A stretch of 64,000 bases of DNA. Source: Rotaria socialis. Its lineage: Eukaryota > Rotifera > Eurotatoria > Philodinida > Philodinidae. Numbering within the stretch: the stretch's first letter is position 1; each line of letters begins with the position of its first letter. The DNA is taken from contig CAJNYU010002003.1 in assembly GCA_905331475.1 (NCBI GenBank), forward strand, positions 1-64,000, read 5' to 3'. A program made the translations under genes and the position numbers. Shown one piece after another: positions 49,463-62,373 of the stretch. The notes under the pieces are model-generated. The model was not told the DNA's origin and made no database searches. It was given only the letters and a program-made list of their open reading frames with translations.

Positions 49463-50316
49463 CTATTTAATCGGTATAAAAAAGTTATGACAAAAACAAT
49501 TGTTTTTACGATGTAAATTGTCTAATAAACAGTTTTGGCAAACAATGTGTGATGATGGTGATGATGATTCACACGTATAATAATATGGTGTCAATTGATG
49601 TATACTAGTAATATACTGTTGTTGTTGTTGTTGTTGATGATGATGATATGCCTGAACACATAAATAACATGAACAATAATAATGATCTGATGGTAATCGA
49701 ATCTTTTCATAGATGTTTGGTGAATGATTATGATAAAATGATTGATCGTCGGACGGTAGAACTTGTTGATGATTTAGATTGAACATGCTAGCAATTGTTG
49801 ATAATGGTGACTGATCTGTTGCAGTAGTTAATGGTGTCAAAGAATCGTATGATGATGGGGCGATCTTAAAAACAAAAATATATTCATGTGAAGGCGAACT
49901 AAGAATAATTCTATTCTTACTCGTGAAAATGTTGCCACATCATCGGCGAGATTGGTATGCTTTGTTTGATGATGATGTTGTCGTAATTTATAATAGAATT
50001 GAAAACTATAATATAAACAGTTGATGATGAGGGGAAGAAAGTACAAAGACAAATCATTGCTTTCTTACATAACACTGAGTAGACAAATAGAAATTAAAAC
50101 AATACACATAGTCAAAGTAATAAAAAATGACTTCGTATATTGCCGATGATTTGCTAATGTAAACGATGAATTATCGAGAATAAGTTCTGGCAGCATGGGT
50201 GGTTGTGGTGGTGGAATAAGTCCATAACATTGTGACTGTTGACGACACATTTCATATTGTTGAATTAGATTAAATAATAGAAGAGATTTTCGATCTGATG
50301 ACGCAGACTGATTCAT
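49463..50316 (-). CDS. Orphan single-pass membrane protein, His/Gln- and Cys-rich tail
   Basis: Three exons (50316-50069, 50005-49921, 49864-49463) join in phase to 244 residues. The N-terminal part (about 62 residues, with IPPPQPPMLPELI) precedes one membrane helix, FFITLTMCIVLISICLLSV, at about 65-83, followed by a basic/His stretch (YYKLRQHHHQTKH). The C-terminal region has poly-Gln from (CAA)n and paired cysteines (YYCSCYLCVQAY, IVCQNCLLDN, CFCHN) that could bind metal. There is no signal peptide, so type II or III topology is possible. The family is unrecognised. The GT-AG junctions and phase agreement support a real gene. Confidence 0.55.
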
Positions 50317-52050
50317 TTTTTCATATCTAGAGTAAAGAAGGAAAGGAAACTAACATTTCTGTATTCTTCCTTGCACATATGTGACATCGAGTTCAAGAAT
50401 TATCATTTTGCTCGGCACAAGAGAGAAAGAATCAAAAGAAAACGACGACTCATTTTATTGATTTCTTTTCTTTCTTATGATGTACAATGCAAGATGATGA
50501 TGATGATGATAAGTGTTGACAGACGCAATGCTTATGTATGTCGGAGACAGCAATGCAAATACAAAGCACTTTTTTTCTTGAATTCGTCTGTTGTTAAATA
50601 TGTTCACTTCAATGCAAACTACAAGATCATTATACTTGTACAGACATTTAAAACAAAATCTTGAAGAACAATCAAGATATTTTCAAGAAACTTTATCTTA
50701 CGATAAGAAGATTGAAATTATAAATCAATTATAACTTGCTAAAGTGTAAATTGTCAAATAAAAAAATTAATAGTTTTGTTCATTAGAAAATAATGGTACA
50801 CGAAGATTCAATGTTCAGACTGTTGATATCGATTTATTCTTCTTGTATTAAAGTTTTTTGTCTTTAAACATAAAAGCTCTTCTTATACTCAAAAAAAAAA
50901 TGACGCTAAACAAGCAGCATTAGATAGTGTTAAAAGAAACGTGCTTCTAATATGATCTATTTTTGAATAGGAGCTCATTCAACAAGAATAGAAATAAAAA
51001 ATATCGTAGGACATTCTAATGAAAATGTATCGAATATTTCCTCTTCTTTTGTGATTGTTAAACAATCATTCGTCTTCTTATGATGAAATAGCGGCATTTC
51101 AATATATATATATGTTCATGTTCGTTCACTTAACGAGAGATCATTTATTACCTTGGCAGATTGTATAATTTTGTTTTCTTCTTTTATCTTCATTTCATAT
51201 ATTAAACGAATATTTAATGAGTTTTCTCGTAAGAAGGGAGGGAAGCAGTCAATAGCAAGTGTCGATTTTCTTAATGCAATATCAATCATGTTCATCCCAT
51301 TGAGAACTGACCTTTTTCGTTTTTTCTTACCTAGATTATATTGTTTTTATCAGAATGTATGATCAAAAAATGTCGTTTTTTTTCTTATTTCTATACGATG
51401 AATTTGTACTGTGTGTATAAAACAAGAACTCAAGTGATGATCAATATCTTATACACTAATGCAACGCTATTGATAAGAATTGTTTGTCGAACTTTGACAC
51501 CTATTTAAGCAGAGAAAATATTGTGAAGAGACTGTCTCACTTTAACTGATTAAAAATTCTGATAATATGCCTACTCTAGTTTTCGTGTGGATTCCATGAA
51601 ATAGATGATTTAACTTACTCGTCTTTATGATTGCATGTGAATGAGAAAAATAATTATCTAATACAAACGAATGATTCTTCTTGTTACTAATATATGTACG
51701 TATGAGTAGAGTTGTAGTCTTCTTTCGATTACGTATGACACAGTATTAGATAACCAATATATATATATATATATATGTGAACATCGCTTTTGATTAATGA
51801 TGGAGGTCAGTAGAATTCTATTGTCCAGTGAATGTCTCACGAGACGATTGCTGTGAAAGAGAGTTCATGCAGAGAATATCGATGATTTCCGTGTTGTTAA
51901 TCAAAATTGAAAGAGGAGAAAGAAGGAAGTGTACTTTGAACAATAGTAAGTAATAACTACGGATTATTAAAGTTTGCTTGTATGAAGTTGATGGACAATG
52001 GAGCAATAGGAAGATAATGAAAGGTGAAGATTTTTTTCTCACAAGCTGAT
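50317..52050. other. Gene-poor stretch
   Basis: AT-rich with short TA microsatellites near 51103 and 51758-51775. No supportable gene. Confidence 0.4.
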
Positions 52051-52426
52051 TTAATCTTGTCCCTGCAGGACAACATACACTTCCGCTGTGCCTAATTGAA
52101 TTGAAATTGAAAAAAAAGGAATAATACCTTTGACTGAGACTGTACAAGCATCTGTGAATTGTAAACTGTCTCGTTGAGAGTATGCTTGTAAATCTTTGCA
52201 TCGACTATTTACACCCGAGAAGATATTGCCTATACTATTGCATGCATCTAAATGAAATGATCTCAGTGACATTGGCACCAAGCTAAATAATGATGATTAT
52301 GACAAGGAAAGCGGTGTACTTACAGATATAGAGCACGAACAGCTAATACGATTATTGCTAATCAATTTTTTTCAACTTACGAAATTGTTTAATGTTGTGT
52401 AGATTGAACGGATAATCATCAAACAT
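52051..52426 (-). CDS. Small cysteine-containing protein, weak candidate
   Basis: Three phase-compatible exons chain on the minus strand: 52426-52381 (MFDDYPFNLH), 52357-52324 and 52282-52051. The donors after exons 1 and 2 are GTAAG, and the acceptors are TTAG-type. The product would be about 103 residues: a hydrophobic segment, IIVLAVRALYLLV, then a region with three cysteines (DACNS, SRCKDL, TDACTV). A 36-nt GT-AG stretch in the last exon (multiple of three) may or may not be removed. No family is recognised. The support is only splice-site phase and openness, so chance is possible. Confidence 0.3.
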
Positions 52427-55400
52427 TGAATGAACGTGTTAACAATCGTGATGGCAACACATTTTTAGAAAAAGAATACAATGAACGTTTTCATTATGTA
52501 AAAGCTAATCAATTTTCTTTAACATCAAATGACGAAAAGATCAAACATTAAAAACAACGTTAGATCTGATAAAAAAAAAAACATTGATAAAATCTCTTTA
52601 AACAAGGCAGCAAGTGCAAAAGTGCAGGATTTTCGTATTGCTACGTCTTCATTCTGGATATATGTTCAGTTAATTATAGAAAAAGAAACGGTTAGTGCGC
52701 TCTCTCGGGAAGTGAACATGTGAAACACCATGTAGGTGCCGTTGCTAATCTTAGAGAATTCGCTGGATACGTAAGACGAAAGAATTTTATATCTAATAAC
52801 GAGACGTTATGGACATAAACTCTTTGATCGTATATCAGCAGCGTCTTGCACAGCCTATCGAGAGAATATAGGTATAATAAGATAATCATTGTAAATAACT
52901 TGACCGTATTCATGATTATTGAGGCAATTAGTATCGAAGACAAGAATAATTTGTATCATTGTAACAGACTACATTCTTTATACGGGGGTAATTAATTATG
53001 AGTCACTGTGGAATTTATCTAAATTCCATGAAAAACTAAAAAGATCATGATGATCTATGTCCAACACATCCAAATTGCTTATTAGCATAATAACATTAGA
53101 ATATTGAATTCAATCTTGATTTTAAAGTTCGAGACTTCTACCTTCATAGGACTTTTTTTAGACCAGAATTTGCTATGCATCAATTCAAAACAATATTCAT
53201 AGTTAGGATGCAGCCTAAAATGTCAATATTGATCAATCATGATGAATTCTTTTACAGAAAACTTAATTTTATTGCCTACATAATAGAACCATAAGACCTT
53301 TAAATAGATACATTGTTACACTGCATACGGCTAAAACATTAAATATCATGCAAATTACATGTTTAACATGTTTTTTGTTCTTCAATAATATTCCCAAAAG
53401 ACAATAAACTATCGATCTAGAAACATGAAATAGATCTTTATTTATTAGCAAGTCCATATGTTGCAATGATAATACTAGAAGTCTAGATTGACTAATCTCT
53501 GTAACTATGCGACTTTCCAGCTGTATAAAACACGTGGGTATACACCATTTTATTTCTGTACCAAGTCGTTTAGTTTTCTGACATGGTTAAACACATCGAT
53601 CATCTGTTGCCAATAGGAAACAATATCATGTTTATTAGATAAAAAGGAAACAGACGTTGTTTTTAAATACTAAAAAAAGTTACCAATGTAACAATATAAT
53701 AAAAACGATGATTATAACTATCACCAGTTATCGATTGATAATGTAATCTGATATTGTTACTCTAGAATATCTAATTCATATTTTTTCAAGAGAATAGATT
53801 AATGCAAACTATCTCATAATTTAACGAGAAAAAAAAATAATTTGTTTGATTGCTAGCAGTGAACAAAACGAAAACTAAACAGATGACACTTCAAGATAAA
53901 CTTTCGCCTTGATAAATAATAACCTATAAAGTTGGTTCGATGAAGTTTTTTTCCTACGAAAGAATGATTAATTAAGAATAATTGACATTGTGTATTACTC
54001 AATAAAAGAGTACTGCAATAGTTATAATATAATTTTTTTTCTCTTGGAAAATCCTTGCTTAAGGGTTGGCTTTTGCATAACAAATTTGTTCTATTTTTCT
54101 AAATAGGTTGTTTCAAAAGAAAATATAATTAATTCAAAGGAACAATTCTATGTCTTTATTAATTTTGCTAAGCTCTAATTAAATTAACAGCTTTCCGTTT
54201 CATCGTTTTATTATCATTGAGAAGAAAATAAAGAAAGTAGTAAGTCGTCATAATTCTTCTGAGAATACAAAGTCGATGATTCTTTTTTCTTCTTTTGTCT
54301 TTGGATATGTCACTTTTATAAATGATTCAGAAGATTTTGTTCCAAAAAGAGGAAAACCAATAGACAAATGTCAGATGAGGATCTAAACATAGATTCATAT
54401 GGTTGTTTCAGTGAAAAATTATAGGAGATAATAGACTAAATTGGTATGTATCTATCATTTATCTTATAAACAAAAGGACGTTTTTCCTGCACCTGCTCAA
54501 GCGCTGTTAATATTTATACAGGAGGACCTTGACGATCTTTCACGTCTCGACAATCCCCATCGTACATCTATCATCATTCATTTTTCTTCTTTTCTACACA
54601 TAGGATTAATTCTTCTCGCATAACAAGAAAAAGACGACGAAACACCTTCATATATAACAGAATACGTGGGTAAGTGAACTTGTATTTCAACAATCGAGTT
54701 AGTTGGGTAAGATTACCTGTTTTTTAATAAAAAGAGAGAACTAAAAAGGAGAAAAAGAATAATCAAGGTCATTGTCATCTTCTTCTCGCCATTCATCAGT
54801 TTGCTTTGAGTAAGAATGAGACTGTCAGCATCTGCTTCTGATCCAATGCATCTAGAAACCCATCCGTGAAAAGAACAAGAGAAAAGAGGGATAATCATTA
54901 CTTATCATGCTCGTTCGACTTTCAGCCGACATGTGCCAAGGTAATTGATGCTACTACTATTAACAAAATGGGTAATAGTTAAATGTCAAGATCCCTTCAT
55001 TTTATCTAATAACTCTCATTTTTCTTTTCCTATTTATTATCTGATTGTAAGAACAGAGAACAAAGACTTGCAAGACTTTTGTTGAGTTCACTAGTAGACA
55101 TAACTTGTTTTACTTTCATTGACTTCGATCAATGAAGGTCTGTTATAGGTGAAAATACAATTTTGACATTTTTGAACAAGAAAATATCTAAAACTAATTT
55201 TAATTAACTGATAGACTCGCGAAAAATTATCTGATATCTTATCATTTTAGATACTATCATCTGTTGTTGAGTGTCATGCAATGTTCATCATGTTATCAAA
55301 ATTTTTTTTATAATATCGAAATTCTGGAGTAGCAACACAATGCATACTAGTCAATATTGAATCGATGTTAAGAATGATGTATGGCGCCATTAACTTTTAA

Positions 55401-56964
55401 AAAACTAGTTATATTCTTCTGGACATTTTTTATGATGGTTCTCAACGTCAATACTCATCGAACGTTGACTGTTTACTGGAATCAGTCATTCTTTAAGTAA
55501 GTTCAAATATCAATAATACGCAACGAGAAATTTCTTGGGTAGATTCCGTAACAATTGACTCGTGAATTTAGTCGATCAGTTTTCAGATAGAAAAACTATC
55601 AACGTTTGATGCAAGAAAACAAAGAGAACAATCAATATTGTTAGACAGACGTGGTTTGTTACCTCATCAAACATCATACAGTCGTGATCAAAGTGACCTT
55701 TCGTATTTATTCATACATAGAATGAAAAGATGTATTTTGTAGATTACATAAAAGTTAACGTATAACCCATACATATAAATGATTACTCATTAGCAAACAC
55801 GTGCCATTCAGTCTCGATGATGTGTCTTGTTTTTCATTGCTTAAAGATCAATGTAATCAAATCTTGAACAAACATGTGAACATAAAGAAATAACTAGAAC
55901 TAGTCTATTGAGTTCTTTCATTCTCTTCGCTTAATGTTCATTCCGACAGTCATATAAATAAGAATGCTACACCTTATAACATTCCAATTAAATCAAGATC
56001 ATTTTACTGTCTATGTAGCCTGAGGATAAATGACCGAATTTCTGTTCTTCTAATGAGCCTCTTGCGTGATTTTTCAATCTTTCGTTGCATATACACTTGT
56101 ACATTCAGTGAGTAGCTATTCGTATCATCACATTGTTAACGGTGTTCGTTCGTTCTCTTACACTATTAATCCATTATTTTAGTTTTTTGAAACTTGAAAT
56201 TTGTCTATCGAAATAAACATTCTATTGGCTATATAAACATTCACAAAGCAAAAATTCGCGTCTATGAACATTTACCATATAGTGAAATACTGGAAAAGAA
56301 AAATTATTCATAAAGCCTTTTTTCTTTTTACAATCAGTCTATTCACTAATCCCCCCTACTTCACTTGTATCTTTACATAGGTGTATATTTATATATATAT
56401 AATATGTTCTACATAAGTTCTCAACTGTTCACATAAGTGATACATGCATAGATTTGTATACCTTTGATCATTCATCATCCATCTAGTCTATATATGATTA
56501 ATATGCTCTTACCGCTTCATTCATAAGCATACTAAAAAATTACGTGCATCAATGAACAGAATATCATAAGGCGTCTGGTCGATGGCGATGATCATGTAAA
56601 TAAAATTTAGAAAAGAAAACATCGAAATTTGAATGAACTAAACTCGAGCAAAAATTGTGCTTATTTGCATGATAATTAGCTATCGAATAAGTGATATGAT
56701 GCATCAATAGACACACGAATTGAACAAGTGTATAAATGATTCCTTGTACATTACCATTAGTTAAACGGCCTCTTTGCTTTCGCTTTTTAGTTTGTTTTAC
56801 TTGCTCGTCTTTTGTGATTGTCGACCGCGAAAAAGAGAGACGAAAGAAAGGATAATTGGATCGTTTCTTTTTTTTTCTCGCATTTGAGAGAAGAGAAGAG
56901 AGAGAGAGAGAGAACGGTCAGTTGAGTAGAGTGTATATTCAGTAGATGCAGCGACACATAGACT
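52427..56964. other. 4.5 kb gene-poor region upstream of the ephrin gene
   Basis: No coding region, RNA gene or transposon end is recognised. It contains a GA-rich microsatellite at 56886-56913 just before the ephrin start and TA repeats near 56390. Its size is out of line with the compact spacing elsewhere, and it could be regulatory DNA of the ephrin gene. Confidence 0.4.
56886..56913 (+). repeat. GA microsatellite in the ephrin 5' region
   Basis: A purine run of GA/GAA units lies about 50-80 nt upstream of the ephrin ATG, probably in the promoter or 5' UTR. Confidence 0.7.
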
Positions 56965-59139
56965 ATGTTCATCAAAGATTTGTTTGTGATATCAATTCTT
57001 TTACTCATCGTTATCGTTCGACATCAAATTCATTCATTGATTTTACAGCCACTCTATTGGAATCAAACAACGTTCAGGTACTTAAAAGCATCCTTTTACT
57101 GCAATACTAAATCGATAAGACGTGTTCCGTTTGATCAATTTATCAGATAGAACAGAGAAGTCGTGTGTATATAATAATTCATAGAAATGCTTGTAAGTTG
57201 TTATTTCATTGATTGAGTTCTTTTTCTTTATCAAACATCTGTCTATCTTCGTGATATCGCTGATGAATCAAATGAGCTTGACTAATAAGAATTTTGATGA
57301 TGGAAAGGAGAACGTAATCGATTTTTCGTTCAAGGATATTTCTTAAACACAAAAAGTAGAATATTAATATCGATTGTTTATTCCTCTAGAGAGATGAGAA
57401 ATATTATTTGTTTTTCTACGAGATATTTCTTCTAATATAAATGATATCATCGTTTGATATTTTCTCGAAGAAATTTAATTCTTCGGAAAAGAAAAACGAC
57501 TGCATCCGGACAGCATAGGAAATTGATTGCATCATTGTAAGCAAAATCGGATATCTTCTACCCTATGGTTGATTTGACAATATGAATATTTGTGATGGGA
57601 AAATTTGTCGATTGTTTCCTTATTCTTAACCAAGTGTTTTTATCTACCCTAAAAGTACTAATCTTTTTGCGAATGTTCACAACTTCGGGCAATCGTAGCG
57701 GGTGCAGTTCTTTCTCTTTAATGTGTTTGTATCCTTCTATAAACAGAGGCCTTACGGCATCTGGGCCGTTATGGGATGATTGAATGACCTTGTCGATAGT
57801 ATTCATTTTAATTAGATTTCTCGGTCAAAAATTTTCAAGTATCAAAAAGAACACTTGAAAATAGAAAGGAAATAGAAATCAAACGAATCTTAATTTTTTT
57901 CTTCTTCATTATAAAGGCCATATCAAGATGATTCGTTGATTTTTGAAGTACGTTTGGGTGATGTTATGGATTTAATATGTCCATTCTATGATGAACAACA
58001 ATCATATCTGACAAATGAACTCGAACAATATGATATCTATCGTGTATGTTGGCTTTTGTTTTTGATTATAGTATTTTACCGTTTCATTTATTAATTCATA
58101 GGTAACTAAACGTGAATATGATACGTGTAGTATAGATCATTTAAATATTGAATCAACAACACGTCTTATAATAACATGTAACCATCCTTATGATGTGATG
58201 AAATATACATTGAATTTTCGTTCTTATTTACCTATACCAAATGGATTAGAATTTCACCCGAATCGAACTTATTATTTTGTTTCAACATCATTAACACATC
58301 GCCAATGTAATAAATTAAAAATAATTGTGCATGATTATAGTAAGTATATAGTATTTTAATTATATTGCATTGCTGAATGCAATAGAATTGATACCTTATG
58401 TTTGAGTGAGATGAAGTTTTCTAATAACCTTTATCTATATCAAAAGAAAGATAACAAGCTTGCTTTTATTTTTAACGAAGCTCAGTTAATGAACTAGATT
58501 TTCAATCGGATAGGCTGTGAGTTGTTCTTTTTATATTCATGCGTTTTCCTTTTTTCACCCCGATAGTCATGTAGATCATAATTCTTCACTGAACTAAGAT
58601 ATTCGTCATTCTAACTGTCTAGTCATATTATTGATCAGATATTTAGAAAGAAAAAGAATAATATTTCTTTTTTTTAGATCGAGCTTCATCGTCACTAAGT
58701 ACAGTATCCTATCTTAATGATCAAGATCGAAAAACTCGTTTATTTTCACATTATTCTCACTATCAACACGGTTTATCGTCTGTAGGCAAAAATGTTGACT
58801 CAAATGATAACAATCATCATCGTTTACTTCCACATATAATTAAAGCACAACGTCACAGTGATCCATATTCAATAAACTGGATTACACAAGGACCACATAT
58901 AGTTAGAGATTTTGGTATGTAGTCTTCTTCCATGTATATATATATATAGATATCGATATCGATAACTCCTAATTGATTCATTGTTATTCTACACATTTAT
59001 AGATAAATCTTATCTAACAACAAATGTGATCGACACAAGCGTTAAATCATCCAATATGTTCAATCTTGTATTGAACTCGTCCTCATCGAAATTATCTATA
59101 TCGTGTACTATTCTACTCCTTCTACTTTCATTAAAATAA
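56965..59139 (+). CDS. EFN: Ephrin (Eph receptor ligand), GPI-anchored type
   Basis: Five exons (56965-57077, 57917-58043, 58102-58339, 58678-58914, 59003-59139) join in frame to 283 residues. The signal peptide (IKDLFVISILLLIVIVRHQ) is followed by the ephrin start LQPLYWNQTTFR, then DVMDLICPFYD, YDTCSIDHL, TTRLIITCNHPYDVMKYT and NGLEFHPNRTYYFVSTSL. The four ectodomain cysteines (ICPF, DTCS, ITCN, RQCN) are in place. A Ser/His-rich stalk leads to a C-terminal hydrophobic tail (LSISCTILLLLLSLK) with no cytoplasmic domain, so the protein is an ephrin-A-like, GPI-anchored form. Ephrins signal by cell contact through Eph receptors. Intron 1 is 839 nt. Confidence 0.9.
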
Positions 59140-59508
59140 TATGGATATTTTTTATCTTGATACCGGTGGTCTACGAATTGTTTTTTACTATCGAAATGCT
59201 AATTATGTTTTTACTTTTACTTTTTTTGGTTTACTTTTCTTTTTGAAGGTCATCTCATCTTCAATACATCCAGAAAATAAAATGAAATTATAATATATTA
59301 TATTACAGTGTAGACTATATTTGTAAAGAACTATTTATTGATTCAACTCAATTATTTTCATTTGAATTAAAATATTGAAATTCATGAGTTTTCAGTTTGC
59401 ATGAATCTATTATTTATATAAAATGTATGATAGATCTGAGGAGATTTTTGCTGAAAAACAATTTACTAAAACTAATAGATTCTAATGTGTTGCCGTATCT
59501 AGTCACTT
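59140..59508. other. Intergenic
   Basis: Ephrin 3' flank with AATAAA-like signals near 59277. No gene is seen. Confidence 0.4.
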
Positions 59509-60376
59509 ATGTTTACCGACAGTAGCAGCAGCAGCAGCAGCAGTGTCCACGTGTTTGATAACCATTTTATTCTTATCATGTTTCATCATCTATTCATGAC
59601 GCTCTCTATCATCATTATTAATTTACGATATTCCTTGGGATATCATTGGATCGAATATACACCTCACCTGAATTTGCCTGTGATTTCGAGGATGGCACGA
59701 TGTGTGTGGTATGAATTTACCTACAGCTCCAGTCATGTTTATGGTAGCTACTGGATAGACAGTAGTAGATAAACACCGCGGTCCATCATCTCATCATACA
59801 TTGAATACACCAACAGGTCATTTCCTTTACTGGTATCGTTCCGGTCAGATTATTCGCGTCCGTGTAGATGGTATAGTCAATACAACTGCTTTTCCTCTTC
59901 AACTGAATATGTGTCTGAAATTTGCGTATTATATCAATTCAATTAGTACGCCAGAGAAACTCACAGCTCTCGGTGTAGCTCTTACCGGCTGCTCCGAAGG
60001 TCTTATTTGGTCAGTGAAGAAAACTGATAGCAACGGTTGACAAACTGTTAACAATATGCTGCCCAATAATTCATGTTCTGTCATGCTCAGTTTCTTCGTG
60101 TCTTCAAATGCTACCGAAGGTGTGAGTGTAAGTTTTGATGATATTCTACTAGATTTCTGCGAAAGTACAACAGCAGCTTCGTCATCTACACTGGCAACAA
60201 CTTCAGCAACCGTAGTAACACCAACTTCTTCATCTACAGTGACGCCAACTGCAACAACCGTAGTGACAACAACTGGTTTAGGTACAATATTAGGTTGTTC
60301 TCATTTTCTGTTATTTATTTTTACTTGCATTTCGTTCATGATCAACACGCTACTAAAATCAAGGTCGAGTCAATAA
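59509..60376 (+). pseudogene. MAM-like secreted/GPI protein, broken by two frameshifts and a stop
   Basis: The parts of one gene can be read in turn. CDFEDGTMC (from about 59673) is the N-terminal signature of MAM domains. After a frameshift come WYEFTYSSSHVYGSYWIDS, a second frameshift near 59768, then SHHTLNTPTGHFLYWY and NMCLKFAYYINSI, typical of the second half of a MAM domain. An in-frame TGA (about 60038-60040) precedes NSCSVMLSFFVSSNATEG and SFDDILLDFCE in the same frame. A Ser/Thr-rich stalk (TTAASSSTLATTSATVVTPT) and a hydrophobic C-terminus (FLLFIFTCISFMI) end at TAA 60374-60376. The intact ancestor was probably a membrane-anchored extracellular protein. Sequencing errors could explain single lesions but hardly all three. 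Confidence 0.7.
59524..59543 (+). repeat. (AGC)n trinucleotide repeat
   Basis: About six to seven AGC units at the 5' side of the MAM-like pseudogene. Confidence 0.8.
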
Positions 60377-60888
60377 ATTTTTGAATTTTTTCTTTTGAAG
60401 AAAAGTAAAATATTCGATAACCTCATCCATTGATGACAAAATACAAAATTCTCGTGAAAGTTTATTCATTATAAACAAGCTTTACGGAGTTTTTCTGCTG
60501 ATAAGATCAAAGTCTGTTAATAGTTAACAGTTAAAAGCATAATAGTCACATACAATGGTAAAACTTCAGTAGAATTCGAATTTAAAAGGTAACGACAAAG
60601 AAAATAATTTATCTCATTCGTTCTTTGTTTTTTTCTTATAAAGACTATTTTTCTTTAGCATGGTGTGACAATCAACAATGCTATGGGCAGATCAAGAGAG
60701 TACAAATTTTAATAATTAGTTTTTTATATTAAAGATAGTTTTACAATTTTACATCATTAAAAAACTAATGTATTAAATATTTCTCATAGTCAGCTTGGAT
60801 GAATAATAGTACGATAAATAGAGAGATAATTTTCTTATCTCGCCTTTATGTCTAACAAAAATTGTTTGTAATCATATAAACAACTAAC
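60377..60888. other. Intergenic upstream of the dioxygenase gene
   Basis: AT-rich. No gene or clear promoter motif is seen. Confidence 0.4.
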
Positions 60889-61725
60889 ATGACATCGAAT
60901 GAGCGAGCTAATTCAATTATTACAGATTCTCTTGTGAATGAATACAAACAGAATGGAGCTGTGTGTATTCGAAACTTTTTAACTCATAGTGAAATTGACT
61001 TACTTCGACAAGGGATCGATGAAAACCTTGCAAATCCGTCACCTCGCTTCAAAGTTGCTAGTCGTCCTGATGATACAGGTCGATTTGTCGAAGATTTTTG
61101 CACATGGGAAGCAAATCCCTATTACAAGCAGTTTATATATGAATCACCCTGTGCTGCAGTAGCCGGACTACTGATGGGAAGTTCAATCAGTCGACTTTAT
61201 CATGATCATTTACTCGTGAAAGAAGCCAACACAAAACAAGTCACTCCGTGGCATCAAGATCAACCTTATTATAATATTGCAGGAAACCAAACATGCAGTT
61301 TCTGGATACCTATTGATCCAGTCTCTCGTCATTCAACACTTGAATTCATAGCAGGATCACATCGCGACGGGCATTGGTTTATGCCAAGAACATTCATGAG
61401 TTTGGAAGCAAAATGGTTCCCCGAGGGAACACTCGAAGAAATTCCCAATATTGAAGATAATCGAGACGCGTTTCCTATTATTGGTTGGCCTGTTGAGCCA
61501 GGAGATGCTATCGCTTTTCATATGCTTACCCTACATGGCGCGAGAGGAACAATGCCGAATGAAGGTCGTCGACGAGTTTTTTCTGTTCGCTTCTTAGGTG
61601 ATGATGTCAGGCATTCACCCAGAAAATGGATTACATCACCAGACTTTTCAGACATTACCGAACAAATAAAACCTGGTGATGCGATGGATCATCCTCGTTT
61701 TCCTATTATTTGGAAGTCATCATAA
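60889..61725 (+). CDS. Phytanoyl-CoA dioxygenase (PhyH) family Fe(II)/2-oxoglutarate oxygenase
   Basis: An intronless frame of 278 residues from ATG. The double-stranded beta-helix oxygenase signature is intact: iron ligands His122 and Asp124 in TPWHQDQPYYN and His216 in LTLHGARGTMPN, with the 2-oxoglutarate-binding arginine among RRRVFSVRF (about 227-234). SFWIPIDPVSRHSTLEFIAGSH is the typical PhyH-family strand pair. Family members hydroxylate small molecules using O2 and 2-oxoglutarate. The substrate cannot be told. I see no PTS1 ending (it ends KSS), so it is probably cytosolic. The lack of introns in an intron-rich neighbourhood and the PhyH subtype, common in bacteria, hint at horizontal acquisition, but this is inference. 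AATAAA follows at about 61854. Confidence 0.88.
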   Translation: MTSNERANSIITDSLVNEYKQNGAVCIRNFLTHSEIDLLRQGIDENLANPSPRFKVASRPDDTGRFVEDFCTWEANPYYKQFIYESPCAAVAGLLMGSSISRLYHDHLLVKEANTKQVTPWHQDQPYYNIAGNQTCSFWIPIDPVSRHSTLEFIAGSHRDGHWFMPRTFMSLEAKWFPEGTLEEIPNIEDNRDAFPIIGWPVEPGDAIAFHMLTLHGARGTMPNEGRRRVFSVRFLGDDVRHSPRKWITSPDFSDITEQIKPGDAMDHPRFPIIWKSS

Positions 61726-62373
61726 CAAATGCATTGAAATTCTTTTCGTTTCGATTTAGCCGTACTGTTAATTTAGCGATTTCTTTGAAGAATTATTCTG
61801 TTATCAAAAGTAATCGAATCTTTGTTTTTTATTGAGTTCATATTTTTATTTGAAATAAAGCTCCAACGAAGTTTTCAAATAAGCAAGTGAAGATGATGGG
61901 TTACTATTTTCTTCTAAAATGCGTTGATACATGGTGATCTCGATATCATATAATTGATATTGTTCATAGAAATAAATATGAATTATTCATTTAGTTGCTC
62001 GTCACAATTTCAAATATTTTTAAAGCCTCCACTATAGTTGAAATCATTTCTGTGACAACTCTATCCATTCGTTGTAAAAATATTCTTAAAATCATTTTAA
62101 TTATGGCTAGATCAACGCGAAGTCTCGCTACATTGAATTAGTCCGTTGCTGAGATCCTTGTGTTGCAAAAATCTGGACTTTGAAATTTATTCAACTTCCG
62201 CGTTTATTCTTGCATATAATTCAAGCGAGAAAAAGAACATTTGAAGACATGTCATCAAGGACGTGCAATCCAAAGAATTTTCTTCGACAAAGTTCTATTG
62301 TTTAATAATAAACAACCCACTTTTTTCCATTAGCGTTCTGCCATTTCTATTATTGTTCTATTTTATAACGATA
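61726..62373. other. Intergenic
   Basis: Dioxygenase 3' flank and the 5' region of the next gene. No feature is seen. Confidence 0.4.

Noticed and set aside
52040-52090. VCCPAG reading suggesting a CLIP-like domain
   Set aside because: That frame is not in phase with the preceding exon for any visible donor, and the cysteine spacing does not fit CLIP.
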